In this document: positions 8,483-16,817 of the stretch, in pieces | Layout of the letters: each line of letters starts with the position of its first letter | Position numbering within the stretch: the first letter of the stretch is position 1 | Assembly: GCA_964405435.1 (NCBI GenBank) | Contig: CAYOOD010000009.1 | Span: forward strand, 54,304-118,303 | Direction of reading: 5' to 3' | DNA length: 64,000 bases | DNA from: DVEG01 sp964405435 | GTDB lineage: Bacteria; Cyanobacteriota; Cyanobacteriia; Cyanobacteriales; Oscillatoriaceae | Notes under the pieces: model-generated | What the model saw: the letters and a program-made list of their open reading frames with translations, nothing else | What the model was told of the DNA's origin: nothing | The model's database searches: none | Translations under genes and position numbers: made by a program

Positions 8483-9373
8483 ATGCTAAGTTCCACAAAA
8501 GAACTCTTAGAAACAGCGCGGCGAAATTTTTACGCGATCGGCGCATTTAACGTGTACAATCTGGAAGGAGTTCGCGCCGTTGTCGATGCAGCCGAAGCAC
8601 TTCAAAGCCCAGCCATGCTGCAAATCCACCCTTCCTCGCTGGCGCACGGCGGTTCGCCCTTAGTGGCGCTTTGCCTGGAAGCTGCCCGCCAAGCAAACGT
8701 TCCCATGTCGGTGCACTTAGATCACAGCACCTCTGCCAGCGACATCCGCGCCGCACTCGATGCCGGCATGACCTCCATTATGGCAGATGGCTCTCATTTA
8801 TCCTATCGCGAAAACTTAGCTTTTACCCGCGAAATGACTGACTTGGCGCACAGCAAAGGAGCCGTCGTCGAAGCCGAAATCGGCAGAATCAGCGGCACGG
8901 AGGACGGTTTAACCGTCGCCGAATACGAAGCCAAAATGACCGATCCGCTGCAAGCGGCTGAATTTGTCCGCGAAACAAACGTCGATTTTTTAGCCGTCAC
9001 CATCGGCAACGTACACGGCGAATATCGCAGCACCCCAGCGCTCGATTTCAATCGCCTTGCTGCTATCCGCAAATCCGTTGACGTTCCCCTCGTGCTGCAC
9101 GGCGCATCGGGGCTGCCAGAATCAGCGATCGACCGATCGATTCAGTTAGGCGTTTGCAAATTTAACGTCAATACAGAAGTGCGCAAGGCGTATGTAGAGG
9201 CGCTGAAAGAAACTTTGAATCCTTCTGCTTCCACCGATCTGCTCAAACTCATGCAAAAAGCCAGCGACGCCATGCAAGAGGTAATCTCCAGTAAACTCGA
9301 ATTATTCGGCTCTGCGGGAAAAAGTTACCTGCACCAATATCCCCATGCTGAAAAGTTGTTCGCGCGGCGCTAG
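8483..9373 (+). CDS. Class II (zinc) ketose-bisphosphate aldolase family protein
   Basis: A 296-residue TIM-barrel enzyme of the class II aldolase family, which cleaves or forms ketose bisphosphates such as fructose- or tagatose-1,6-bisphosphate with a Zn2+ ion. Key residues are in place: D80-H81 in VHLDHS (proton donor and Zn ligand), E132 in AEIG, H178 in GNVHGEY and H206 in LHGASG (further Zn ligands), and the phosphate-binding NVNTEVR segment. It is shorter than the usual ~360-residue cyanobacterial Calvin-cycle aldolase as I recall it and is closer in size and motifs to the GatY/KbaY/Fba ~285-residue group, so it may be a second aldolase with a different substrate. It stands alone between a terminator and a convergent gene. 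Confidence 0.88.
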   Translation: MLSSTKELLETARRNFYAIGAFNVYNLEGVRAVVDAAEALQSPAMLQIHPSSLAHGGSPLVALCLEAARQANVPMSVHLDHSTSASDIRAALDAGMTSIMADGSHLSYRENLAFTREMTDLAHSKGAVVEAEIGRISGTEDGLTVAEYEAKMTDPLQAAEFVRETNVDFLAVTIGNVHGEYRSTPALDFNRLAAIRKSVDVPLVLHGASGLPESAIDRSIQLGVCKFNVNTEVRKAYVEALKETLNPSASTDLLKLMQKASDAMQEVISSKLELFGSAGKSYLHQYPHAEKLFARR

Positions 9374-9488
9374 TCAATCTCTCGACTAATCGCTAAAATA
9401 CGCGCCTTTTTTCGGGGTAGAGAAAAAGAGTAGATTGATTGATGGGGGCGCAAACCGAAGCTCGTCGAAACCAGCAAAATTTGGGAAT

Positions 9489-10352
9489 TTAGTTGTTTTT
9501 GTTCTGCTGGTGCTTGCGATAAATCATACCGGAGAGTCCGAGCAAACCGCCGATCGCGCTAATCGGTTCCGGAACGCTCTCGGGAGGGTTCGTCGTTCCC
9601 ATAGAGCCCCCTTGAATAAACACCGCCGAATCGTAGTGACCGTCACCTACATCCTTAATCCTGATGCTGAGCGTGTTGCGGGCATTCTGCTTGAGAAGTC
9701 CCTCAAACCGCAGCATTTTAGTAAAACCATCGAGCTTGGTTAAGGTGCCTTCGCCGGCAGGATTGTCGATGTAGTCAGCATGAAAGGGTTGGTTAGCTCC
9801 GGGAACGAGGTTGTTGATGGTGACTGCTTGCCCGTCGCTCAATTTCGCCAAGTTGACGCCATTGAGCAGGAGTTCAAAAGAATCATTGAAATCGCTCCCT
9901 CCATATTCTACGAATTCTTCCGAGCCGAAGGCATAGAGGAAATACAACTTTTCTACAACGCTATCGACGTCAAAACTGATATCCAGACTGATTGAGTCGT
10001 CTTCAGCTCCATCTGCGCCAAAATCTGTACTTAAATCGGGGATATGGTCGGGAGATTCAGATGTGGATACAGTATTAGTACCTGGCAGATCCGTCACCGT
10101 GCCGGTACTGAGAACGATACCAGATTTTAACCCGAAAGGGTCATTCTTGAAAAGTCCGAATGCAGCAGCATTGCCTGTCGTGGTGACAGAAAAGTTGCTC
10201 ATTCCCGTTGTATCGCCGAGCAGGTTTTTTAGCAAATCGGAGGGATTGTTGTTGAGGGTAACGCTGAATGCTCTAACAGGTGCGGCGAAACAACTGAGGG
10301 CGGCAGTCGCAGCGATCGCAGTGGCGGTTATGGTTTGGGCGAACAGTTTCAT
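9489..10352 (-). CDS. Exported choice-of-anchor-type protein with PEP-CTERM sorting signal
   Basis: A 287-residue secreted protein. It begins with a signal peptide (MKLFAQT, hydrophobic run, cleavage likely after PVRA). The body has a beta-rich pattern containing ATTFDV-like segments and YAFGSEEFVEYG, typical of the 'choice-of-anchor L' domain. The C terminus has VPEP, a hydrophobic stretch and a basic tail (RKHQQNK), that is, a PEP-CTERM signal recognised by exosortase. I chose ATG 10352 because GAGG lies 8 bases upstream; a frame start 18 bases earlier would place this ribosome site inside the gene. The protein is presumably anchored in or released to the extracellular matrix. The glycosyltransferase gene upstream fits a surface-polymer context. 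Confidence 0.85.
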   Translation of the reverse strand: MKLFAQTITATAIAATAALSCFAAPVRAFSVTLNNNPSDLLKNLLGDTTGMSNFSVTTTGNAAAFGLFKNDPFGLKSGIVLSTGTVTDLPGTNTVSTSESPDHIPDLSTDFGADGAEDDSISLDISFDVDSVVEKLYFLYAFGSEEFVEYGGSDFNDSFELLLNGVNLAKLSDGQAVTINNLVPGANQPFHADYIDNPAGEGTLTKLDGFTKMLRFEGLLKQNARNTLSIRIKDVGDGHYDSAVFIQGGSMGTTNPPESVPEPISAIGGLLGLSGMIYRKHQQNKNN

Positions 10353-10786
10353 AGGTAATCCTCGATGCACAGTATTGAAATCCGATAAGCTTGATAGAAC
10401 GAATCGCTTGCACTCGCGCTATTAGATGAATTTAAACGCGGCTGTCAGTTCGGTGAAAAGCGCGATCGCTCATCTTTTTTTATCGTATTTAACCCGATTT
10501 GTCTGAAGTGCGATCGAGATCACGGAAATTTGTGTTTTATATCGTGCGCGAGGCGGTTCAGTGTAAGCTATTTTGCGCAACTCTTCTCAGTCTGATTGTG
10601 AAAATTCGGAGGGCAAATAAAAAAACGCGCTGAAGCGACTGCAACAGCGCGAGCGCGAACCATCGGGTAAAAAGCTCTATTGAAGCTGCAATCGGGGGAG
10701 AGGGCTGGAGCTGATTTCGCAACGGTGGCAGCTTTCTGGCTTTAATGCTGCTGCCGAGAAGCGATCGCGACTTTCTCTCCCGTCGC
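10353..10786. other. Intergenic region between two reverse-strand genes
   Basis: About 430 bases upstream of the PEP-CTERM gene and downstream of the glycosyltransferase gene. It contains HIP1 sites and short G/C-rich inverted stretches around 10620-10660 (AACGCGCT, AACAGCGCG). No gene is supported. Confidence 0.4.
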
Positions 10787-11611
10787 TCAGTTATTGGGTG
10801 GTTGCCTGTTGGCGCGCTTTCCTCCCAGAAGGCAGCCCGGTTTGAAAATAGCCGATCGCTTAAATCGGGCACACTTCTCTTTCAAAACCAACAACAGAAA
10901 AGGCAGATCGTCCACGAGATAGCGCTTCCACAACCGTCCCGGTTCAGAAAGTAACCGATGCAGCCATTCTATCCCCAGATTGCTCATCCATTTGGGCGAT
11001 CGCGCTTTGCACCCCGCTTCAAAGTCAATCGTCGCCCCTACCGCTAGGAATATCTTGACATTGGGCATCCTGTCTCTGTAGCGACAAAGCCACTTTTCTT
11101 GTTTGGGTGCCCCAACGCCGACTGCCAGAACCGTCGCTCCCGACTGATTCACTTTCTCTATAATTTCCAAACATTCTGACTCGTTTGTTTCAAAGCCAAA
11201 CGAGGGCGAGTAGGAGCCGACTACAATCTCCCTGCCTACTTTGGCATTGATGCGATATCGGGCTTGGCAAGCGACGCCCTCTTTGGCTCCCAGTAAAAAG
11301 ATTTTCACGGTTTCGTTATCCTTGTGATGCGCGTAAAAAGCCGGAAAAAGGTCTGACCCGGAAATCTTTTCTTTGAGAGGCGTGCCGAGGAATTTGCAGG
11401 CATATTCTAAGATTTTGCTGTCGCAAACCTTATAATCTGCTTCTTCGTAACATTCCGCGAATTCCGGATCGCGCTGCAATCTCATCAGGTGATCGACATT
11501 GGGGGTAAAGACCATCCCGTAATCTAACTGATGCAATAATTCTGGCATCGACAGGTTGTCGATGCTCATATTTAAAATGCTCACTTGCGTGGCAGCAGAC
11601 TCGATTGTCAT
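10787..11611 (-). CDS. WecG/TagA/CpsF family glycosyltransferase
   Basis: A 274-residue GT26-family enzyme. These enzymes transfer a sugar such as N-acetylmannosaminuronic acid or N-acetylmannosamine from a nucleotide donor to a lipid-linked acceptor during exopolysaccharide or teichoic acid synthesis, at the cytoplasmic face of the membrane. Visible family motifs are FTPNVDHLMRLQRD near the start, SGSDLFP, FLLGAKEGV, VGVGAPKQEKW (a hallmark), AVGATIDFEAG and the C-terminal GIEWLHRLLSEPGRLWKRY. Length is slightly above the usual ~245 residues; the last ~25 residues form a non-conserved basic tail. No other polysaccharide gene is adjacent apart from the PEP-CTERM protein downstream. Confidence 0.92.
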   Translation of the reverse strand: MTIESAATQVSILNMSIDNLSMPELLHQLDYGMVFTPNVDHLMRLQRDPEFAECYEEADYKVCDSKILEYACKFLGTPLKEKISGSDLFPAFYAHHKDNETVKIFLLGAKEGVACQARYRINAKVGREIVVGSYSPSFGFETNESECLEIIEKVNQSGATVLAVGVGAPKQEKWLCRYRDRMPNVKIFLAVGATIDFEAGCKARSPKWMSNLGIEWLHRLLSEPGRLWKRYLVDDLPFLLLVLKEKCARFKRSAIFKPGCLLGGKRANRQPPNN

Positions 11612-11868
11612 TTTTTCAGCACCCGAGGCAAAAATAAAGGTTTAAATGCCTTGTTCTTATTCTCTATTTAATTTGCGCCAACCCGTTAAAAATATATATT
11701 TTTTTAATTTTTTAGTTTCTGAAAATTGTGAAGCAATGTAACGGAGTTCTATTCAATTTTAGAAAGGATGTTGCGGAGCGTCGGACTAAAATCAATCAAC
11801 GGGAAAGTGGAAGGAGACGCGAATCTGGAAAGGTCGGTATTTCTGAAGGGGAACTTGCGATCGAAACT

Positions 11869-12084
11869 TTACATCACGGCAGAGAGTTCATTAACCACCC
11901 GTACCCGTCCCCGGCACAGAGCGCGCAGCAGTCGGTCGATGGAGAATCGGTCTTCTTCGGCGAGGGATTCGTCCAAGAGCGCTGCCATCAGTCCGTAGCG
12001 ATCGGCAAGGGTGATAGAACCGGTGGTGGCGACTTGAGCAAATAAGTCAGAGAGGGCGGAGGGGAGGAGCATGGGAGCGGGCAT
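11869..12084 (-). CDS. Small conserved cyanobacterial protein, unknown function
   Basis: A 71-residue protein with no signal peptide or membrane segment. Its sequence is mostly helical and acidic: SALSDLFAQVATTGSITLAD, then DRYGLMAALLDESLAEED, then DRLLRALCRGRVRVVNEL. I recognise this pattern as a recurring small cyanobacterial hypothetical family, but no function is known to me. A second ATG at codon 5 is possible. It stands alone. Confidence 0.7.
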   Translation of the reverse strand: MPAPMLLPSALSDLFAQVATTGSITLADRYGLMAALLDESLAEEDRFSIDRLLRALCRGRVRVVNELSAVM

Positions 12085-12372
12085 AATTTTTGGCTGAACT
12101 CTATGTTTTTAATATCGCTCCTTTTTCGAGGCTCTGTTGCGATCGCAATAATCGACGATCTGTGATATTTGAGAACCCCACGAGCGATCGAACACCACAA
12201 TCTTCAGTGATGCAAGTCTGCTACAGGTGCGATCGCGATCGCATCTTTTGACAAAATGCCGCCTCTGCGCAGCCGAGATAACCGCGAATCGCCCCCCATC
12301 GAAAAAATGACACGCTAGCCTGAGTAAAAGAAGACTTGCCCGTCAGTTCCACAGCTAATCGGAGTTCCTGCC

Positions 12373-13629
12373 ATGACTGCTGACGCCACCCCGACGCCCC
12401 AACCCGCTGAAACACAGGGGCACGAAATACTTGACAAACAGCAAACAACGTGCTGCATCGTCGGAGGCGGGCCAGCCGGTGCCGTATTGTCCCTGCTCCT
12501 AGCCAGAAAAGGCATCCCCGTCATGCTGCTGGAGCTGCACAAAGACTTCGATCGCGAATTTCGGGGCGACACCCTCCACCCCTCCGTAATGGAAATAATG
12601 GATCGGCTCGGTCTAGCCGAGCGGTTGCTGCAGCTTCCCCACAGCAAACTGCACGCGCTGACGCTGACAACCAACCAGGAGAGCGTCACCGTCGCCGATT
12701 TCAATCGCCTGAAAACCAAATTCCCCTACATCACCGTACTGCCGCAGGCGCGCTTTCTCGAATTTATCACCGAGGAAGCGAAAAAATATCCCAATTTTCA
12801 GCTAGTCATGGGTGCCAACGCGCAAGAACTCGTTGAAGAAAACGGGATTGTACGGGGCGTTCGCTACCGGGGAGCTGGGGGATGGCACGAAGTCCGCGCC
12901 GAGCTGACTGTCGCAGCAGACGGGCGATTTTCCCGCATCCGCCAGCTTGTCGGTTTCGAGTCGGTGAAAACATCTCCGCCGATGGACGTGCTGTGGTTTC
13001 GCTTGCCGCGATCGCCCCAAGACGCAGAAGGCGCGGGCATTAGCGGGCGCATCGGCAGCGGGCACATGCTGGCAATCATCGATCGCCTGGATTATTGGCA
13101 GCTCGGCTACATTATCTTAAAAGGCAGTTACCAGGAATTGCGCGCTGCGGGGATAGAAAAACTGCGCGAATCTGTTGCCGAGTTAGCGCCGCAATTTGGC
13201 GATCGCGTGCATCACTTGGAATCGTGGAATCAAATATCCCTCCTCTCCGTAGAATCCAGCCGACTCAAACAGTGGTATAAACCGGGATTGCTGTTAATTG
13301 GCGATGCCGCTCACGTCATGTCACCCGTGGGCGGGGTGGGCATCAACTACGCAATTCAAGATGCCGTCGTTGCAGCGAATCTACTCAGCGAACCCCTGAA
13401 AAACCATTCCCTGCACCTGTGGGATTTAGCGGCAGTGCAGCGCCAGCGCGAATTCCCCACGCGCGCAATACAAGCCTTTCAAACCTTGGTGCAAAAGCAA
13501 GTAATTGCCAATGCCCTCAACCCGAATCAGTCATTTCAGCCGCCGGGATTTCTCCGCCTGCCGATTTTGCGAGATATCCCGGCTCGGTTGGTTGGTTTTG
13601 GCGTTTCGCGGGTTCGCCTTGAGGATTAG
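12373..13629 (+). CDS. FAD-dependent monooxygenase/oxidoreductase (PHBH-like)
   Basis: A 418-residue flavoprotein of the p-hydroxybenzoate hydroxylase/UbiH-like class. After a ~25-residue polar start comes the Rossmann FAD motif CCIVGGGPAGAVLSLLLARKG with an acidic residue ending the second strand (LLELHKDF), the substrate/FAD region FRGDTLHPSVMEIMDRLGL, the 'DG' motif VAADGRFSRIRQ and the ribityl-binding motif LLIGDAAHVMSPVGGVGINYAIQD. Such enzymes use NAD(P)H and O2 to hydroxylate aromatic or isoprenoid substrates; the substrate cannot be told from sequence. It is monocistronic, followed by a palindromic repeat. Confidence 0.92.
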   Translation: MTADATPTPQPAETQGHEILDKQQTTCCIVGGGPAGAVLSLLLARKGIPVMLLELHKDFDREFRGDTLHPSVMEIMDRLGLAERLLQLPHSKLHALTLTTNQESVTVADFNRLKTKFPYITVLPQARFLEFITEEAKKYPNFQLVMGANAQELVEENGIVRGVRYRGAGGWHEVRAELTVAADGRFSRIRQLVGFESVKTSPPMDVLWFRLPRSPQDAEGAGISGRIGSGHMLAIIDRLDYWQLGYIILKGSYQELRAAGIEKLRESVAELAPQFGDRVHHLESWNQISLLSVESSRLKQWYKPGLLLIGDAAHVMSPVGGVGINYAIQDAVVAANLLSEPLKNHSLHLWDLAAVQRQREFPTRAIQAFQTLVQKQVIANALNPNQSFQPPGFLRLPILRDIPARLVGFGVSRVRLED

Positions 13630-13657
13630 AGCGCTTTTAATTGAGTCGTTACACATC

Positions 13658-13690
13658 AGAAACCCGGCTTCTTGAAGAAGCCGGGTTTCT
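13658..13690. repeat. 33-bp dispersed palindrome, copy 1
   Basis: Two 15-base arms (AGAAACCCGGCTTCT and its exact complement) separated by TGA. Two other copies lie at 34792-34824 and 36092-36124, each just after a stop codon. The copy at 36092 also shares the next ~22 bases (AGCCGTCACGA.AGTTCACAAAT). It may serve as a transcript-end hairpin, although no T run follows. Confidence 0.85.
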
Positions 13691-13906
13691 AGCCGTCACG
13701 ATAGTTCACAAATTATTGAGAAATAGGGGAAGGGCTCTCGCATTCGGAGATAATTTTTTTGGGTGAGATGCTAGTATGATTACCCGGTAGCGAAATTCCG
13801 GGCCGATGAGGCTTGGTGCGCAAGCCCCTACGGGTTCTAAATTAGACTTGTTTGGCGACTTTTACCTGTTTTTTGAAACCTGTAAACCTACAATTATTCT
13901 TAACAA

Positions 13907-14419
13907 TTAGCCGAGAGTATCTGCATAATCTTGTTCGCTATAAAAGCCCGAGAGCGTTATAAAATTCAAACGCAGCTCAATTTGAATGTCGTATTTGTGG
14001 GCTGAATTAAAAAAATTGTGCAAGTGTCTGTAATGCCACAAGCAAGACCATTCCCCCGCTGCTTCATCAAAGTTAAACCCAGAACAAGACAGCCACTCTC
14101 GTTCGGTTTCCGTTTCCCATAATATCTTACCACTACTGCGGTAAATACAATCTGGCTCGAAGATCCACCTGCCAAATCGATCCACCCATCCTTCGCAAGG
14201 AATCTCTGTTGAAGCCTCCAGCTTTTTAGAGACGGTTCGCTGAGGCGGATTTTCATAAACCAATGTTGTCTTTTTTTGAGAGAAAGCTAGCGATATTTGG
14301 TTATCTCCATAGTGCCAGACGCCTCGCTTTTCGACAGGTTGGTAAACCAATTTCAGCAGGGCAGTGCTGTCATCGTTCGGAACTGTGGGGAGCCAGCCAA
14401 TCGGGTAAATATCAAACAT
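13907..14419 (-). CDS. Hypothetical protein
   Basis: A 170-residue soluble protein that I do not recognise. It is rich in aromatic residues (about 8 Trp) and begins MFDIYPIGWLPTVPN. The central part (EGWVDRFGRWIFEPDCIYR) and the end (SGFYSEQDYADTLG) look like beta-rich sequence. There is no signal peptide or membrane segment. It has the base composition of its neighbours' spacers (relatively A/T-rich), which may point to a less conserved gene. It is separated from other genes by more than 250 bases on both sides. Confidence 0.65.
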   Translation of the reverse strand: MFDIYPIGWLPTVPNDDSTALLKLVYQPVEKRGVWHYGDNQISLAFSQKKTTLVYENPPQRTVSKKLEASTEIPCEGWVDRFGRWIFEPDCIYRSSGKILWETETEREWLSCSGFNFDEAAGEWSCLWHYRHLHNFFNSAHKYDIQIELRLNFITLSGFYSEQDYADTLG

Positions 14420-14676
14420 CGCGTTTTTTAGTAAAAGAGAGAATTGTAAGCTTTTGTAGAGAACAAATTAAAAATTTATCCTGTAGTGTATTGAGGCTAG
14501 AAGAACCGCTAAATAGGCTTTGGGGCTGTCAGCAAATGCGGCGCGTCGCGGCTTTGCACTGCGCGGCGACTCGTTCGCAACTAATCTGCTGCCTAGCCAC
14601 GCGCCGCAATTGCAAATAGGCGATCGCTCTGACTGTGCCAGTAGGAGCGATCGCCTCTCATCTACATATCCGTATT

Positions 14677-15471
14677 TTAACCTTGGGGAGTATCAGGAGC
14701 AGACTGGCTTTGAGCTGCCTGCCGCACCAGAGCGACATCCAACCCCAACGCCGTCGCAATCTGTTCTACACTCAAGCCGAGTGCCAACAATCTCGGCACC
14801 GATTCCAGCTTGCCTTCGAGCTTGCCTTCTTGATAGACTCTCGTCTGTTTTAGATCGCTCAATCCAAACATCGCTTCTATCTCCTCCCGACTTAACTCGG
14901 TAAACTTATACACCAGCACCGCCTCAATCAATTCTATAACTTTTCGCTTCAAGGCTTCATCCTCAAGCTCCTGTCGCGCTTTCTGCATCAGTTGGTTAGT
15001 TAGCTCGACGGCGGCGTCTCGGGCTCCCACCACCAACTGCACGATGCCGATGCCCAGCGACGGGGAGGCTGGTGCTGCTAGCTCATCCAAATACACCCAC
15101 TTCACCTGTTCGCTCATCAGGAAACCCCGATACTGCATCGGTACTCCCAAATCGACGCTGCGCGACGCAAATACTGCCACGGAACACCAGTCATTTTCTG
15201 GCTGATATTGATGCAGGTAAACCATGATTTCTGCAAATAAGCGCGAGTAAAAATCAGGTTTTCCCTGAAATTGCACTTCTACAAAATAGATGGGCAGGTT
15301 GGCGTCTTCGTTGGCTGGCAAAAAAATGCCGTCGAAGCGCCGAGCCAGTTCTTTGATTTCCCGCGAGGAAAATTCATAAACTTGCGCTTGTTCTGCTGAT
15401 TGGCCCATTAGTTCAAATAATAAGCCGGGAAAGGTTTGAAACAGTTGATAAAAGATTGTATCCGTTCTCAC
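14677..15471 (-). CDS. Rpn/DUF2887-type PD-(D/E)XK nuclease family protein
   Basis: A 264-residue protein of the cyanobacterial DUF2887/Rpn (transposase-like PD-(D/E)XK) group. It starts MRTDTIFYQLFQTFPGLLFEL, typical of the family, and has the core nuclease residues D in RFDGIFLP and E-x-Q in YFVEVQFQGK. The middle contains the family segment WCSVAVFASRS. The C-terminal third is helical with EEIEAMFGLSDLKQTRVYQE followed by a GKLEGKLE repeat and a short helix-turn-helix-like end. Relatives are often recombination-promoting nucleases and are present in many copies in cyanobacterial genomes; a role here is inference. It is a lone gene. Confidence 0.85.
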   Translation of the reverse strand: MRTDTIFYQLFQTFPGLLFELMGQSAEQAQVYEFSSREIKELARRFDGIFLPANEDANLPIYFVEVQFQGKPDFYSRLFAEIMVYLHQYQPENDWCSVAVFASRSVDLGVPMQYRGFLMSEQVKWVYLDELAAPASPSLGIGIVQLVVGARDAAVELTNQLMQKARQELEDEALKRKVIELIEAVLVYKFTELSREEIEAMFGLSDLKQTRVYQEGKLEGKLESVPRLLALGLSVEQIATALGLDVALVRQAAQSQSAPDTPQG

Positions 15472-15658
15472 ACCCTGTGCTTATGTTTTGAATTTTGACT
15501 TTTTTAGCTTAACATAAAAAGTGGCGATATCGCTGATATCGCTGGAAAATTTATTCCCCTATATTCCTGCCAACTGCAAGCCGATATGGGCAGGAAAGGT
15601 CTGTTTGCAACAATCCCCTAATCTCCCAATCCCGGCAGACAGCCTATTGAAGCGATCG

Positions 15659-15871
15659 CTAACTGCGAAACGCCTGTATGTCAATTACTTTCTCAACATA
15701 AGCCGGCCCGATTGCGGAGTCTTGCAGCATTCTTCTCCCTTTCTCTTTAATCGATTTGAGAATCAAGCGGACTACCCAAGGAGACAGGTGCGGATTATTA
15801 TCAATCTCTTCAATTAAAGCGTCTAAATCGTTGAGCGTGGCAACCATTGCCAGATGGCTTTCTTGTAACAT
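15659..15871 (-). CDS. Small hypothetical protein
   Basis: A 70-residue protein preceded by a good ribosome site (GAGGAAG 9 bases before the ATG). It is helical: DLDALIEEIDNNPHLSPWVV, then RLILKSIKEKGRRMLQDS. The acidic N half and basic middle suggest a small protein-binding or antitoxin-like protein, but no toxin gene is adjacent and I do not recognise the family. Confidence 0.55.
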   Translation of the reverse strand: MLQESHLAMVATLNDLDALIEEIDNNPHLSPWVVRLILKSIKEKGRRMLQDSAIGPAYVEKVIDIQAFRS

Positions 15872-16817
15872 AAGTTGTTATCTTCCTCGATCTGATTGGT
15901 TGTAGCAATACGTTCAGAAGACTTCGGCGCATCGAAAGCCAGTAAAGCGAGAAGCGCAGCACGCTTGGCGAATCGCCTGTCTTCGATGTTTTTACTTTAA
16001 AAAATTCTTCCCCGTAGCTGTGCCAATTTTGTGCCACTCTTTCAAATGACTGCAAAACCCCGGGCAAGGCGATCGCCGTTCGCCTCGCTTCGCCGGGGTG
16101 AGAGCCTTGATTTTCAAACACTTTTCAGCCGGAAGGCAGCAGCGACTGCATCGCGCGACTCCGGGCGCGATGCAGTCGGATTCAGCTGACAATTTCCCAA
16201 CTGGCACAGCACTAGCTCCCACCCATCCCCCCGATGCCGCCCCTTTCTCCCAAACAGCACCGTTAATTTGCGAGTGTGGGCTCCCAAATGTGGATGACGG
16301 CTTGACTATCCGAATTTTTACGGTATGGTACTCCTAGAGCTTTCAAAGTTTCCCCGGCACGACCCGTAATTTTTCGGAGGAAGGTCAGGTTAAACTGATT
16401 CGGCTGGACAGACAACCTTTCTCGCGGCACGACGCGGCAATCAGCCAGGAGCCATCAGGAGCCCGCTTCCCCCGATCGCCGCTTGCGGCTCACCTCGTGC
16501 AGTCAGGGATTTCCGACGAGAAGCCCCGACTGCGGCGATGGATCGGGTGCTATCCTTTATGAAGCTCGCGGGGGCTTAAATGGCTCAATCCCTTCAAGGG
16601 ACTGAAATAAGCTCTCGCGAGTCGCAACCGCTTTTTTCAAAGGGACGAGCCCGCGAATCCCCTGGGGACAGTGTGGGGCGTCAAGACAGTTGAAGCTAAA
16701 ATAAGGCAAAGCGGCACTTAAACTAAAACAGGTGAATCTGAAGAAAGCTGGCGTATTCTGGAGTCTGCCCCAAACGCGATCGAAAGAATGCAAAGGCTGA
16801 CAGGCACGAGGAATCCC
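15872..16817. other. Long intergenic region before the PP2C gene
   Basis: About 940 bases with no gene that I can support; open frames on both strands lack family features. It holds G/C-rich short inverted repeats and HIP1 sites, and a short inverted repeat at about 16591-16607 (AATCCCTTCAAGGGACT). The promoter of the phosphatase gene presumably lies in the last 200 bases. Confidence 0.4.

Noticed and set aside
15810..16121. 103-codon reverse frame next to the 70-residue gene
   Set aside because: Overlaps the better supported small gene and has no coherent composition or ribosome site.
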